A stretch of DNA of 33,582 bases from an uncultured Gammaproteobacteria bacterium (GTDB lineage Bacteria; Pseudomonadota; Gammaproteobacteria; Poriferisulfidales; GCA-002705445): positions 1 through 33,582 of the forward strand of contig CAJXAV010000013.1 of assembly GCA_913050095.1 (NCBI GenBank), given 5' to 3'. A program made the translations under genes and the position numbers. Of this stretch, positions 19,110-29,660 are shown one piece after another (positions within the stretch are counted from its first letter, which is position 1; each line of letters starts with the position of its first letter). The notes below the pieces were generated by a model that had not been told where the DNA came from, made no database searches, and worked only from the letters and a program-made list of their open reading frames with translations.

Positions 19110-19486
19110 TGAACATATTTGGTATAGGAATAGATATTGTAGATCGTGAAAGAATAAATAAAATTTACACTAAATACGGAAATAAATTTGCCGAAAAGAT
19201 CTTAAATGAAAGAGAATTTAAAGGTTTTAATTTATCAAAAAACAAACCATCTTTTTTAGCAAAAAGATTTGCAGCAAAAGAAGCAATAGGAAAAGCTTTG
19301 GGTATTGGTATACGGAATGGTTTTTTGTTGAAGAATATATCAATAGAACATGATGATCATGGCAAGCCAATTGTAAAATTAAATGAAAGAAAAGAATTTA
19401 AATTATATTTAAATAAAATTATTCACGTTTCAATCTCTGATGAGAGAAAGTTCGCTGTTGCTAATGCTTTAATTTTAACAAAATAA
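19106..19486 (+). CDS. acpS: Holo-[acyl-carrier-protein] synthase
   Basis: IFGIGIDIVDRERI, AKRFAAKEAIGKALGIGI, VSISDERKFAVANALI. Confidence 0.94.
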   Translation: MMNIFGIGIDIVDRERINKIYTKYGNKFAEKILNEREFKGFNLSKNKPSFLAKRFAAKEAIGKALGIGIRNGFLLKNISIEHDDHGKPIVKLNERKEFKLYLNKIIHVSISDERKFAVANALILTK

Positions 19487-19490
19487 AAAA

Positions 19491-20378
19491 ATGGATATTA
19501 AAAATATAAGCTCACTAATAGGTAATACTCCCTTAGTAAAATTACAGAGGTTAAACGATACTAATAATAATTTATATGTGAAGCTTGAGGGTGATAATCC
19601 TGCTGGATCTGTAAAGGATAGGGCCGCAATGAATATGATCTCTAGTGCTGAAAAAAAAGGTTTAATAAAAACTGGCGATACTATAATTGAAGCAACAAGT
19701 GGAAATACAGGCATAGCGCTTGCAATGGTTTGTGCTATTGAGGGATATAAACTAATTTTAATAATGCCCGATAATATGAGTATCGAGCGAAGAGCTGCAA
19801 TGCAAGCATATGGCGCAGAAATAATTCTTGTATCAGAATCAGAAGGTATGGAGGGTGCTAGAGATTTAGCAAAAAAAATGCAGGATAATAATAAGGGTTT
19901 AGTTCTAAATCAATTTGCAAATCAAGACAATGTTGAGGCACACGTTAAATCTACTGGACCAGAAATATGGAAAGATACAGATGGAAAAATTACACATTTT
20001 GTAGCATCAATGGGAACAACGGGAACTATAGTTGGTACAGCAAAATACTTGAAATCAATGAATCCAAAAATAAAAGTGATTGGAGTTCAGCCCGATGAAG
20101 GCTCATCAATTCCTGGTATTAGAAAATGGCCAAAAGAATATATACCTAAAATTTATGATGATAAGAATATTGACGAAATAATCTACATAACTCAAGAAGA
20201 CGCAGAGAACACTACAAGAGATTTAGCTCAAAAAGAGGGAATATTCGCTGGCCCATCATCTGGGGGCACAACTTTTGTAGCACTTCAAATTGCAAAAAAA
20301 GAAAAAGATGCAGTTATTGTATCAATAATTTGTGACCGCGGTGACAGATACATCTCAACTGGAATTTTTAATAAATGA
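19491..20378 (+). CDS. cysM: Cysteine synthase (CysM type)
   Basis: IGNTPLVKLQRL, GSVKDRAAMNMI, EATSGNTGIALAM, GTTGTIVGTAKYLK, GPSSGGT. Confidence 0.9.
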   Translation: MDIKNISSLIGNTPLVKLQRLNDTNNNLYVKLEGDNPAGSVKDRAAMNMISSAEKKGLIKTGDTIIEATSGNTGIALAMVCAIEGYKLILIMPDNMSIERRAAMQAYGAEIILVSESEGMEGARDLAKKMQDNNKGLVLNQFANQDNVEAHVKSTGPEIWKDTDGKITHFVASMGTTGTIVGTAKYLKSMNPKIKVIGVQPDEGSSIPGIRKWPKEYIPKIYDDKNIDEIIYITQEDAENTTRDLAQKEGIFAGPSSGGTTFVALQIAKKEKDAVIVSIICDRGDRYISTGIFNK

Positions 20379-21136
20379 ATATATTAGTTTTTGACATTGA
20401 GACAGTGCCAGATACCGAGAGTGGTGCAAAAATTTTAGATTTAAAAAATTTAAGTGATAAAGATATTATAAAAGCTATGGAGCATACCCAGCTACAAAAA
20501 AATGGTAGTATATTTCAACCGCTTCATCTTCACAAGATTGTTACTATTTCAGTTTTATACAAAAACAATGAAAAATTATCTTTATTATCTTTAGGGGATG
20601 AAAATTCTAAAGAAAAAGATATTTTAAAGAAATTTTTTTCTGCTATAGATAAGTATCAACCTCAGCTTGTTAGTTGGAATGGTAAAGGATTTGATTCACC
20701 AGTTATACATTACCGTTCGCTGATACATGAAGTGTCCTCTATAAAATATTGGGACAAGGGCGAGGATGATAGAGAATTTAAATGGAATAATTACTTAAAT
20801 AGATATCACGAAAGGCATTTAGATTTAATGGATGTTTTATCTGGTTATAAAAAACCTGCACCATTAACAGATATTGCTCAATTAATTGGTGCACCAGGTA
20901 AATATGGAATTGACGGTAGTAAAGTTACTGATTATTATCTTCAAAATAATATTAAAAAAATTAGAGATTATTGCGAGACAGATGTTTTAAATACATATTT
21001 TGTTTTTTTACGTTATCAATTAATTTCGAACTCTATTTCAAAAGAAAAATATCTTGAATTAAAAAGTGAAATACTGGAGTTTTTAGAGAATTCTGGAAAA
21101 GATCATTGGAAAGAATTTGGTTCATTATGCCAATAA
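20375..21136 (+). CDS. Predicted 3'-5' exonuclease related to PolB exonuclease domain (DnaQ-like fold)
   Basis: FDIETVPDT (motif I DxE), LVSWNGKGFDSPVIHYRSL (motif II), YCETDVLNTYFVFLRYQL (motif III-like). Confidence 0.85.
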   Translation: MNILVFDIETVPDTESGAKILDLKNLSDKDIIKAMEHTQLQKNGSIFQPLHLHKIVTISVLYKNNEKLSLLSLGDENSKEKDILKKFFSAIDKYQPQLVSWNGKGFDSPVIHYRSLIHEVSSIKYWDKGEDDREFKWNNYLNRYHERHLDLMDVLSGYKKPAPLTDIAQLIGAPGKYGIDGSKVTDYYLQNNIKKIRDYCETDVLNTYFVFLRYQLISNSISKEKYLELKSEILEFLENSGKDHWKEFGSLCQ

Positions 21137-21137
21137 T

Positions 21138-22274
21138 TTATAATAGAACTTTACATAATGTATTATAATAAATTTTTTCTAAATTGTTTAGATCTTGCAA
21201 GCTAATATTTTCGTTAATTTTGTGCGCAGATTCGTTTAAAGGGCCAAATTCTATAGTTTCTTTTGCGTGTTGTGAAATAAATCTTGCGTCAGAAGTCCCG
21301 CCAGTCGTAGATAAACAGGATTCAATGTTTATAGTTTCTTTAACAACATTTTGTAAAATTTTTGTTAGCTTACCCTCTTTTGTGATAAAAGGTTCAGCTG
21401 AGCAATTCCAAGAAATTTTATAATTGAAGTTTAGATCAGATAATATGTCATCAAACTTTTCTTTAATATTTTTTTGGGTTAATTCATTTGAAAACCTTAG
21501 ATTAAATATAATATCTACGTGCCCAGGAATCATATTTGAAGCCACTTCATCAGATTTAATTGAGGATACTTGAAATGATGTTTTTGGGAAATATTTATTG
21601 CCATTATCCCACTCATAGTCATTAAGTTTATTTAATAAAATACCAGAAATATGAATAGGATTTTTTGCTAAGTCTGGATAAGCGATGTGTCCCTGTATGC
21701 CTAAAATTTTTAGATGCCCTGTTATTGAGCCTCTTCTGCCATTTTTTATAGTATCTCCAAATTTTTTATTGCTTGTTGGTTCCCCAACAATACAATAATC
21801 AATTTCCATTTTATCATTTTTAAATTTCTCAATTACTTTTTGAGTGCCATATTTTGCAGGACCCTCTTCATCGCTAGTTAGAAGAAATCCTATAGATCCT
21901 TTGTGATCAGGATTATTTTCAATAAATCTTTGCGTTGCAGATACCATAGCTGCAATACTCGATTTCATATCTGATGCACCTCTACCATATAAAATATCAT
22001 TTTTTATTTCTGGTTTGAAAGGATCTGTCTCCCAATCTTTAATATTTCCAGGTGGTACAACATCAGTATGCCCAGCAAAAACTATTAGGGGTTTTTGAGA
22101 GCCTTTTTTTAACCAAATATTTTTGACATTTTTAATATCTATATTTTCATGAACAAAATTAAATTTTAACAATTCATCTTTTATATATTTTTGACATCCA
22201 TCATCTTCGGGAGTAATTGATTTTTTTTCAATTAATCTTTTAACTATTGTTTTTACATTTGTAATATTAGTCAT
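21138..22274 (-). CDS. dapE: Succinyl-diaminopimelate desuccinylase
   Basis: FAGHTDVVPPG, LYGRGASDMKSSIAAMV, TSDEEGPA, STTGGTSDARFI, EFGPLNESAHKINE. Confidence 0.94.
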   Translation of the reverse strand: MTNITNVKTIVKRLIEKKSITPEDDGCQKYIKDELLKFNFVHENIDIKNVKNIWLKKGSQKPLIVFAGHTDVVPPGNIKDWETDPFKPEIKNDILYGRGASDMKSSIAAMVSATQRFIENNPDHKGSIGFLLTSDEEGPAKYGTQKVIEKFKNDKMEIDYCIVGEPTSNKKFGDTIKNGRRGSITGHLKILGIQGHIAYPDLAKNPIHISGILLNKLNDYEWDNGNKYFPKTSFQVSSIKSDEVASNMIPGHVDIIFNLRFSNELTQKNIKEKFDDILSDLNFNYKISWNCSAEPFITKEGKLTKILQNVVKETINIESCLSTTGGTSDARFISQHAKETIEFGPLNESAHKINENISLQDLNNLEKIYYNTLCKVLL

Positions 22275-23104
22275 TAATCGAGATCCCTCAAAATATTGTT
22301 AATACCTACTTTTGAAAGAGTTTTTTCATCGACTTTCTTTACTATTATTGCTGCATACATACTATATTTTCCATCTTTAGATGGTAGGTTTCCAGATACG
22401 ACAACAGAACCAGCGGGTATTAATCCATATGAAATCTCACCTGTACTTCTATCGTAGATTCTTGTGCTTTTACCTATATAAACTCCCATAGAAATAACTG
22501 AACCTTTTTCTACAATAACTCCTTCTACGATTTCAGATCTAGCACCTATAAAACAGTTATCTTCAATAATTGTTGGTGTTGCTTGAAGCGGTTCTAAAAC
22601 TCCACCAATACCAACTCCACCAGATAAGTGAACGTTTTTACCAATTTGAGCACATGAACCTACTGTGACCCATGTGTCAACCATTGTGTATTGATCAACA
22701 TAAGCACCAATGTTTACATAAGATGGCATTAAAATAACACCGGGTGCTTGGTATGAACCATATCTAGCTGTTGCATTTGGCACAATTCTTACCTTATTTT
22801 TTAGGGCCTCATCTTCAGATAAATTTTGGTATTTTAATGGAACCTTATCGTAAAAGTCCGATTCTGCGCCTTTAACAACTGAGTTTTTTGAAAAACTAAA
22901 ATATAACAATATGGCTTTTTTAATCCAATCGTTAACTACCCAATTATTATTTATTTTTTCAGCAACCCTAATTTTTCCTTTATCAAGCTCATCTAGCGTA
23001 TTTTCTACAGCTTTTATAAGTTCTTCGTTTTTTGAGATATCAATTGAATTTGATAAATCATCATATCCTGCTTCAATTATTTCTTGTGTCATTATGCCTC
23101 TCAT
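22274..23104 (-). CDS. dapD: 2,3,4,5-tetrahydropyridine-2,6-dicarboxylate N-succinyltransferase
   Basis: Hexapeptide-repeat acyltransferase; [69 protein letters not shown]. Confidence 0.96.
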   Translation of the reverse strand: MRGIMTQEIIEAGYDDLSNSIDISKNEELIKAVENTLDELDKGKIRVAEKINNNWVVNDWIKKAILLYFSFSKNSVVKGAESDFYDKVPLKYQNLSEDEALKNKVRIVPNATARYGSYQAPGVILMPSYVNIGAYVDQYTMVDTWVTVGSCAQIGKNVHLSGGVGIGGVLEPLQATPTIIEDNCFIGARSEIVEGVIVEKGSVISMGVYIGKSTRIYDRSTGEISYGLIPAGSVVVSGNLPSKDGKYSMYAAIIVKKVDEKTLSKVGINNILRDLD

Positions 23105-23107
23105 TTA

Positions 23108-25693
23108 TTAATTATATAATTCTGAAACTTTTTCTTCTATTTTACCCTCAACACGGAAAAAATCACTGTCTTGAAAATTTTCATTTATAGGCACTAAAAC
23201 GAAGATATCATTTGCTTCTTCACCTAAGGTTGATATTTTCGCATCTTTCACCATTAAATTACAACTATCTAATGCTTCACAAATTTTTGATAGGAGGCCC
23301 GGATGGTCTAAAGTGCTAATTTCCAGCAATAACTCATTTTTTTTCTTAGTTATATAAATTTTAATAAATTTTTTGAAGCTTGCTATGTTTTCTGTTTGTT
23401 TTTTCGTAACTTTATTTATTTTATAATCTGAGTTATTCAAAATATCGTAAATCTTATCTTTTAAAAATTTTAATGTATGCTCATCTTTTATAAATTTTCC
23501 TTTATTATCTAGCAGAAGATATGTGTCAATCGCTTGATCGTTATTTAGTGTGATTATTCTTGCATCTACTATATTAATATTAAGATTATCGATTATATTA
23601 GCAATATAAGAAAATATATTTTTTCTGAAGCTCTGGTATATTACCAATTCGGTACAACCTTTGACCTCGCTATCTTTGAAGGCAACGGCATATTTTTTTG
23701 AATTTTTTACCATAAGATCAATATGCCATGCAATTTCATCATCACTATGTCTTCTAAAATAGTCAGTATTTAGTGAAGCCCATGTTGATTCAAAGTCAAT
23801 TTTACTAATTTTTTTTGATAATATTTTCTCTACAGTTTTCTTTAAATTTTTTGTATACCTATCAGTTTTTTCTAAATTAGGAATATTTTTTCTGAAATAT
23901 GATTTGCAAGATAAATACAGTTCTTTAAGAAGAGAGTCTTTCCAATCAGTATAAAGATCAGGATTTGTACCGCGTATATCGGCAATTGTTAGAAGATATA
24001 AATAATCTAATCTTTCTTGTGTTTTTACTATGTCAGAAAATTCTTTAATGATGCTAGGGTCACTAATATCCTTTTTTTGCGTTGTGAGCGACATTAATAA
24101 ATGATTTTCAACTAACCAGCTTACCATTTCTGATTTATGTTTACTCATTCCATGACTTTCACAAAATTTTAACGATTCACTTGAACCAACTTTAGAATGA
24201 TCTTTTTTTCTTCCTTTGCCAATATCATGAAACATAGCACCTAAATATAATATTTCTGGGGAAAGAAGATTTTTAAAAACTTCATGAACAAAAGTATAAT
24301 TAATCTTGCAGTCTTTCGAAGCCATATACCTTGTGTTAGACAGAACTGATAGAGTGTGTTCATCTACAGTATAAATGTGAAAAAGATCAAATTGCATCAT
24401 GCCGACAATTTTGGAAAAAGATTTTAAGTAAGTTGCAAGTACACCATAATCATTCATTTTTCGTAAACATCTAGAAACCCCATCTTTTTGTAAAAATATT
24501 TGCATGAAAAGTTTTTTATTTTTTTCATTATTTTTAAAATTTTTATTTATTAGTTGTAAGCTTTCTCTTATATAACGAATAGTGGTTGCAGATATCTCGA
24601 AATTTTCTTGATGTTTGTTTTTCAATAGAAATACTTCAAAAATCTTACTTGGATCATTTTTAAAAACATCAATATTTTTAACACTTAAAATATTATCATG
24701 TACATATAAATTTTTATTTATAATTTTTGCTTTTTGAAAAAAATTCTTGTCAATAGGATTTTCAATATGCTTTACTAATATCTCATTAAGCTGTTTTATA
24801 TTAGTGATATGTTTATAAAAACTTTGCATAAATTTTTCAACACCAGAATTTGTTTTACAATCATAACCGAATTGCTCTGCAAGCTTTTTTTGATTTGTAA
24901 AATATAACCTTTCCTCAGGTTTATTGTGCAAATAATGCAGAAGGAACCTTGTTTTAGACAAAAATCTTTCTGAGCGTTGAAGTGCCAAATATTCTTTTTT
25001 TGAAATAATTTTTTCGTTGTACAAATCTAGAAGTGAATTTGTTTTAAAGTTATGTTTTGTAATCCATATAAGGGTTTGTAAGTCTCTAAATCCTCCAGGA
25101 CCCTCTTTAATATCAGGCTCAAGTAAATACCCAGTATTTGAATATTTTTTATATCTAATTTTTTGTTCTATTTTTTTTGCGGATAAAAATTTTTTTTCTG
25201 ACCATATCTTTTCCTGAAAAACATTTTTACACAATGCATTGTATAATTTTTTGTCACCTATAATAAATCTACTATCTAAAATATTTGTGTATATCGTTAC
25301 ATCTTCATTCATCGAAAATATGCAATCTTTGATAGTTCTAACAGAATGACCTACTGAAGTTTTTAAATGCCATATGTCTGCAATAAAATTTTCAATATTT
25401 TTTAATATGTTTTTGTTTTCATAGTTTTTTAAAAGAATTAAAATATCTATATCAGAGTAAGGAAAAAGTTCTGATCTGCCATATCCTCCAACTGCAATTA
25501 AGCAAATATCGTTTAACTTTAAGTTGTTCTTTAGCCAAGATTTTTTTATTATTTGATCAATTATATCTGATTTATTTTTTATTAATTTTTTTATACTAGT
25601 TTTTTTTTGGTATTCAGAAAATATATAATCATTAATTATATTATTATTATTTTGAGAGAAAGAAAAATCTTTGACAATATTTTTACTAGACAT
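23108..25693 (-). CDS. glnD: [Protein-PII] uridylyltransferase
   Basis: 861 aa; nucleotidyltransferase AVGGYGRSELFPYSDIDILIL, HD domain GAMFHDIGKGRKKDHS, C-terminal ACT domains. Confidence 0.93.
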   Translation of the reverse strand: MSSKNIVKDFSFSQNNNNIINDYIFSEYQKKTSIKKLIKNKSDIIDQIIKKSWLKNNLKLNDICLIAVGGYGRSELFPYSDIDILILLKNYENKNILKNIENFIADIWHLKTSVGHSVRTIKDCIFSMNEDVTIYTNILDSRFIIGDKKLYNALCKNVFQEKIWSEKKFLSAKKIEQKIRYKKYSNTGYLLEPDIKEGPGGFRDLQTLIWITKHNFKTNSLLDLYNEKIISKKEYLALQRSERFLSKTRFLLHYLHNKPEERLYFTNQKKLAEQFGYDCKTNSGVEKFMQSFYKHITNIKQLNEILVKHIENPIDKNFFQKAKIINKNLYVHDNILSVKNIDVFKNDPSKIFEVFLLKNKHQENFEISATTIRYIRESLQLINKNFKNNEKNKKLFMQIFLQKDGVSRCLRKMNDYGVLATYLKSFSKIVGMMQFDLFHIYTVDEHTLSVLSNTRYMASKDCKINYTFVHEVFKNLLSPEILYLGAMFHDIGKGRKKDHSKVGSSESLKFCESHGMSKHKSEMVSWLVENHLLMSLTTQKKDISDPSIIKEFSDIVKTQERLDYLYLLTIADIRGTNPDLYTDWKDSLLKELYLSCKSYFRKNIPNLEKTDRYTKNLKKTVEKILSKKISKIDFESTWASLNTDYFRRHSDDEIAWHIDLMVKNSKKYAVAFKDSEVKGCTELVIYQSFRKNIFSYIANIIDNLNINIVDARIITLNNDQAIDTYLLLDNKGKFIKDEHTLKFLKDKIYDILNNSDYKINKVTKKQTENIASFKKFIKIYITKKKNELLLEISTLDHPGLLSKICEALDSCNLMVKDAKISTLGEEANDIFVLVPINENFQDSDFFRVEGKIEEKVSELYN

Positions 25694-26451
25694 TATAAGA
25701 TTTCATCTGGTCTTTTTGTTAATACTTCATAACCATTTTTTGTTACAAGAATAGTGTGTTCCCATTGAGCAGATAAACTATGATCTTTTGTTACGACTGT
25801 CCAATTATCAGGTAGAAGTTTAACTTCTTTTTTTCCAAAATTTATCATTGGCTCTATAGTGAATATCATTCCTTCTTTTAACTCTAGTCCTTCACCGCTT
25901 TTGCCATAATGTAAAATTTGTGGCTCCTCATGAAATTCTTTTCCTATACCGTGGCCACAATACTCTCTTACTACAGAGCAATGATTTTTTTCAGCATAGC
26001 TTTGAATATTGTTTCCAATATCGCCAATTGTTGCTCCTGGCTTTACTGTGTTGATACCTATTTTTAGTGCCTCATATGTCAATTCGACAAGTCTTTTTGC
26101 CTGTATTGTTGGCTTGCCTATATAAAACATTTTGCTTGTATCGCCATGATACCCGTCTTTTATGACAGTAATATCAATATTTAAAATATCCTGTTTTTTT
26201 AAAATTCTCTTGTCCGGTATGCCGTGGCATACTTGATGGTTAATTGATGTACATATAGATTTTGGGAAACCTCTATAATTTAAAGGTGCTGGGATACATT
26301 TTAATTCTTTAGTAATGTATTCGTGACAGATATCATTAAGTTCTTGTGTTGTAATGCCTGGTTTCACAAATTCTTCAATCATGACGAGAACTTCTGAAGC
26401 CAAATTTCCAGCAATCCTCATTTTTTCAATTTCTTTACTATTTTTTATCAT
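25693..26451 (-). CDS. map: Methionine aminopeptidase type I
   Basis: MIKNSKEIEKMRIAGNLASEVL, CTSINHQVCHGIPD, NIDITVIKDGYHGDTSKMF, GHGIGKEFHEEP, GMIFTIEPMI. Confidence 0.95.
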   Translation of the reverse strand: MIKNSKEIEKMRIAGNLASEVLVMIEEFVKPGITTQELNDICHEYITKELKCIPAPLNYRGFPKSICTSINHQVCHGIPDKRILKKQDILNIDITVIKDGYHGDTSKMFYIGKPTIQAKRLVELTYEALKIGINTVKPGATIGDIGNNIQSYAEKNHCSVVREYCGHGIGKEFHEEPQILHYGKSGEGLELKEGMIFTIEPMINFGKKEVKLLPDNWTVVTKDHSLSAQWEHTILVTKNGYEVLTKRPDEIL

Positions 26452-26494
26452 TTTTAATGGTTAAATAAGATGTATTTAAGTATTATTATACAGA

Positions 26495-26523
26495 TTGTTC
26501 TTAGACGAAGTCTATGATATAAA
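26495..26523 (+). promoter_or_regulatory. Possible sigma-70 promoter for rpsB (-35 TTGTTC 26495-26500, 17-nt spacer, -10 TATAAA 26518-26523)
   Basis: Visual match only; located in the map/rpsB divergent intergenic region. Confidence 0.35.
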
Positions 26524-26545
26524 GTCTACGCAATACTAAAAACGA

Positions 26546-26608
26546 ACCTGAAATTTAACCAGTTATATGGGGTGCCTCTATTTTATGGCTTTATAACTAT
26601 TTTCAGGT
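26546..26608 (+). promoter_or_regulatory. Structured 5' leader of rpsB (candidate S2-type ribosomal-protein leader)
   Basis: Nested perfect complementarity: ACCTGAAA (26546-26553)/TTTCAGGT (26601-26608) and AGTTATA (26561-26567)/TATAACT (26592-26598), enclosing GGGGTGCC...GGC. Confidence 0.65.
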
Positions 26609-26631
26609 GATAATTAACCTCAGGAGATAAA

Positions 26632-27492
26632 ATGACAGATATAACAATACCTGCTTTATTAGAAGCGGGAGTCCACTTCGGACACCAAACAAGCTACTGG
26701 AATCCTAAAATGGCGCCATATATATATGGCAATAGAAATCATATACATATAATTGATATACAAAAAACTGTTCCTTTAATGAAAGAAGCATGTATATTCG
26801 CAGAAAAAATTGCTTCAAAAGGCGGCAATATTTTGTTTGTTGGAACAAAAAGGGCTGCAAGAGATAGTATTTCTTCAACAGCAAATGAGTGTGGAATGCC
26901 TTATGTTAATCATAGATGGTTGGGCGGTATGCTTACGAACTTTAATACAGTAAGGCAATCTATAAAAAGACTTAAAATGCTTGAAGAAGATTCACTGAAA
27001 GAAAATCAAGAATTAACAAAAAAAGAGCAGCTTTTACAATCAAGAGAGATAGAAAAATTAAACAATAGTTTAGGCGGTATAAAAGAAATGAAAACTATAC
27101 CGGATGCATTATTTATTATAGATGTAGGCTATGAGGATATTGCAGTTAAGGAAGCATTAAAATTAAATATCCCTATTATTGCTGTTGTAGACACAAATAA
27201 TTCTTTCGATAACATTGATTATTTTTTCCCAGGCAATGATGATTCTATGAGAGCAATCAGCTTGTATTGTAATGAAATATCGAACGCAGTAAGCAAAGGT
27301 AAAGAATTTTTAAAAACACAAAAGCCTGTTGTAACTGAAGAAGAAATATTGGCAAAATCAGCTAAAAATTCTTCAGATGAAAAAGTAGTTGTTAAGAAGA
27401 AAAAAACCACTTCTAAAAAAGTAGCCACTAAAAAAGTAGCCACTAAAAAAGTAGCCACTAAAAAAGTAGCAAAAAAAGATTCAGATGAATAA
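26632..27492 (+). CDS. rpsB: 30S ribosomal protein S2 with extended Lys-rich repeat tail
   Basis: [63 protein letters not shown]; tail [32 protein letters not shown]. Confidence 0.96.
   Translation: MTDITIPALLEAGVHFGHQTSYWNPKMAPYIYGNRNHIHIIDIQKTVPLMKEACIFAEKIASKGGNILFVGTKRAARDSISSTANECGMPYVNHRWLGGMLTNFNTVRQSIKRLKMLEEDSLKENQELTKKEQLLQSREIEKLNNSLGGIKEMKTIPDALFIIDVGYEDIAVKEALKLNIPIIAVVDTNNSFDNIDYFFPGNDDSMRAISLYCNEISNAVSKGKEFLKTQKPVVTEEEILAKSAKNSSDEKVVVKKKKTTSKKVATKKVATKKVATKKVAKKDSDE
27415..27470 (+). repeat. 15-bp exact tandem repeat (GTAGCCACTAAAAAA x3 plus partial) within rpsB 3' end
   Basis: Direct reading: aaaaaa gtagccact aaaaaa gtagccact aaaaaa gtagccact aaaaaa gtagc; encodes (KKVAT)n. 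Confidence 0.95.
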
Positions 27493-27512
27493 CGAGTAGA
27501 GAGAAATTTGAT

Positions 27513-28391
27513 ATGAGTAATATAACTGCAAAAATGGTTAAAGAGTTAAGAGATAGAACTGGTGCTGGCATGATGGAGTGTAAAAAAGCTCTTTTAGAAG
27601 CAGATGGAGATATGGATAAAGCTGTTGATTCTATGAGAAAAGCTGGGCAAGCAAAAGCGGATAAAAAGTCTTCTAGAATTGCTGCAGAAGGTATAATTAG
27701 CTTATCAATTAATAATAACGGAAAAGCCAATATGGTTGAAATAAACTGCGAAACAGATTTTGTTGCGAAGGATGAAAACTTTTTAGAGTTTGTGAATAAA
27801 ATTTCTGAAGCATCAGTTGATTCTTTTAATGGAAGTTTAGAGGATTTTAATGAATTTGAGCATTCATCAGGAAAAACAACAGAAGAAATGCGATTAGAAT
27901 TGGTTAGTAAAGTTGGAGAAAATGTTAAAATAAGAAGAATAAAATCCTTTGAAACAAAAGATACTTACATGGGCCATTACATGCATGGTAATAAAATTGG
28001 TGTTGTTGTTATTCTTGAAAAAGAGAATGAGGAGTTAGCAAAAGATGTTTGTATGCATATCGCCGCTATGAAGCCAGTTGCGTTAGATTCATCTGATATA
28101 GAAAAAGAGGATTTAGATAGAGAAAGAGAAATTTATATGGCACAAGCTCAAGAGAGCGGTAAGCCAGAAAATATTATTGAAAAAATGGTTGATGGAAAAA
28201 TAAAAAAATATATTTCAGAAGTTACATTGGTTAACCAACCATTTGTTAAAGATAATGACATTATGATAGGTGATCTAATCAAAAAACATGACAATAAAAT
28301 TATTTCTTTTTGCAGAATGGAAGTTGGCGAAGGTATAGAGAAAAAAGATGAAAATTTTGCAGATGAAGTAATGTCCCAAATTAAAAACTAA
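27513..28391 (+). CDS. tsf: Elongation factor Ts
   Basis: VKELRDRTGAGMMECKKALLEADGDMDKAVDSMRKAG, NCETDFVAKDENF, LVNQPFVKD. Confidence 0.96.
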   Translation: MSNITAKMVKELRDRTGAGMMECKKALLEADGDMDKAVDSMRKAGQAKADKKSSRIAAEGIISLSINNNGKANMVEINCETDFVAKDENFLEFVNKISEASVDSFNGSLEDFNEFEHSSGKTTEEMRLELVSKVGENVKIRRIKSFETKDTYMGHYMHGNKIGVVVILEKENEELAKDVCMHIAAMKPVALDSSDIEKEDLDREREIYMAQAQESGKPENIIEKMVDGKIKKYISEVTLVNQPFVKDNDIMIGDLIKKHDNKIISFCRMEVGEGIEKKDENFADEVMSQIKN

Positions 28392-28397
28392 CTATCT

Positions 28398-29096
28398 ATG
28401 AAAAGATATTTACTAAAACTTAGTGGCGAAGCTCTCATTGGTAAATATGATTATGGAATTGACCCTGATGTTGTTAACCAGATATCAACTAGTATTGTAG
28501 AAGTATCAAAAACTCAGAACCAACTAGCCTTAGTTGTTGGTGGTGGTAATATTTTTAGGGGAGCAGGTTTAGCAGAGGCAGGATTGGATAGAGTCACTGG
28601 AGACAATATAGGTATGTTGGCAACTGTAATTAACTCTTTAGCACTTCAAGATGAAATTGAAAAGTTAGGCGTTAATTGTCGCGTAATGTCAGCAGTTAGA
28701 ATAAATCAAATATCTGAAGATTACATAAGAAGAAGAGCAATTAGACATCTTGAAAAAAATAGAGTCGTAATTTTTGCTGCTGGGACAGGAAACCCTTTTT
28801 TTACAACTGATACTGCAGCTAGCCTAAGAGCTATAGAAATTAACGCTGATATGGTCTTAAAAGCAACAAAAGTTGATGGTGTATATGATAAAGATCCAAA
28901 AAAATTTGAGGATGCAAAGTTATATAAAGAATTAACATATAAACAAGTGTTAAATGATGAGTTAAAAGTAATGGACACAACAGCTGTTGTATTATGTAAA
29001 GAAAATAATATTCCGCTCAGAGTCTTTAATATGTTGAAAAAAGGATCATTAATGAGCATTATTAATGGTGAAAATACAGGAACAATTATTAAATAA
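28398..29096 (+). CDS. pyrH: UMP kinase
   Basis: [73 protein letters not shown]. Confidence 0.96.
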   Translation: MKRYLLKLSGEALIGKYDYGIDPDVVNQISTSIVEVSKTQNQLALVVGGGNIFRGAGLAEAGLDRVTGDNIGMLATVINSLALQDEIEKLGVNCRVMSAVRINQISEDYIRRRAIRHLEKNRVVIFAAGTGNPFFTTDTAASLRAIEINADMVLKATKVDGVYDKDPKKFEDAKLYKELTYKQVLNDELKVMDTTAVVLCKENNIPLRVFNMLKKGSLMSIINGENTGTIIK

Positions 29097-29098
29097 AT

Positions 29099-29656
29099 AT
29101 GATTAGTGATATTAAAAAAGATTCAGAACAAAAAATGACTAAATCAATAGAGTCATTGAAATCAAATTTAGCAAAAATAAGAACAGGAAGAGCTCATCCA
29201 TCAATTTTAGATGGAATAAAGGTTGATTACTATGGAAATGAAAGTCCATTATCACAGGTATCAAGCATTAAGGCGGAAGATGCAAGAACATTAATTTTAG
29301 TCGTATGGGAAAAAGATATGGTTAGTAAAATAGAAAAAGCCATAATAAATTCAGATTTAGGTTTAAACCCTGCTGTTGCTGGGACAAATATTAGAATACC
29401 AATGCCTCCATTAACAGAAGAGAGAAGGTTAGATTATATTAAACTTGTCAAGACTGAAGTAGAGCAAACAAGGGTAGCAATAAGAAATATTCGAAGAGAT
29501 GCCAATACAAAAATTAAAGAAATACTTAAGAAAAAAGAAATCTCTGAGGATGAAGAAAAGCAAGGAAATGAGTATATTCAAAAAATAACAGATAAATTTA
29601 TAGGTTATGCAGATAATATATTGAAAGATAAGGAATCTGATTTAATGCAAGTATAA
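29099..29656 (+). CDS. frr: Ribosome recycling factor
   Basis: [60 protein letters not shown]. Confidence 0.96.
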   Translation: MISDIKKDSEQKMTKSIESLKSNLAKIRTGRAHPSILDGIKVDYYGNESPLSQVSSIKAEDARTLILVVWEKDMVSKIEKAIINSDLGLNPAVAGTNIRIPMPPLTEERRLDYIKLVKTEVEQTRVAIRNIRRDANTKIKEILKKKEISEDEEKQGNEYIQKITDKFIGYADNILKDKESDLMQV

Positions 29657-29660
29657 AAAT

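Noticed and set aside
26502-26529. Small hairpin TAGAC-GAA-GTCTA and repeated AAGTCTA upstream of rpsB
   Set aside because: Short, and overlaps the putative promoter; no independent support, unlike the nested leader stem downstream.
27219-27730. Minus-strand ORFs ([21 protein letters not shown]..., MAFPLLLIDKLII...) over rpsB/tsf
   Set aside because: Reverse-complement shadow of the KKVAT repeat and tsf; apparent hydrophobic repeat is an artefact of Lys-rich codons read antisense.
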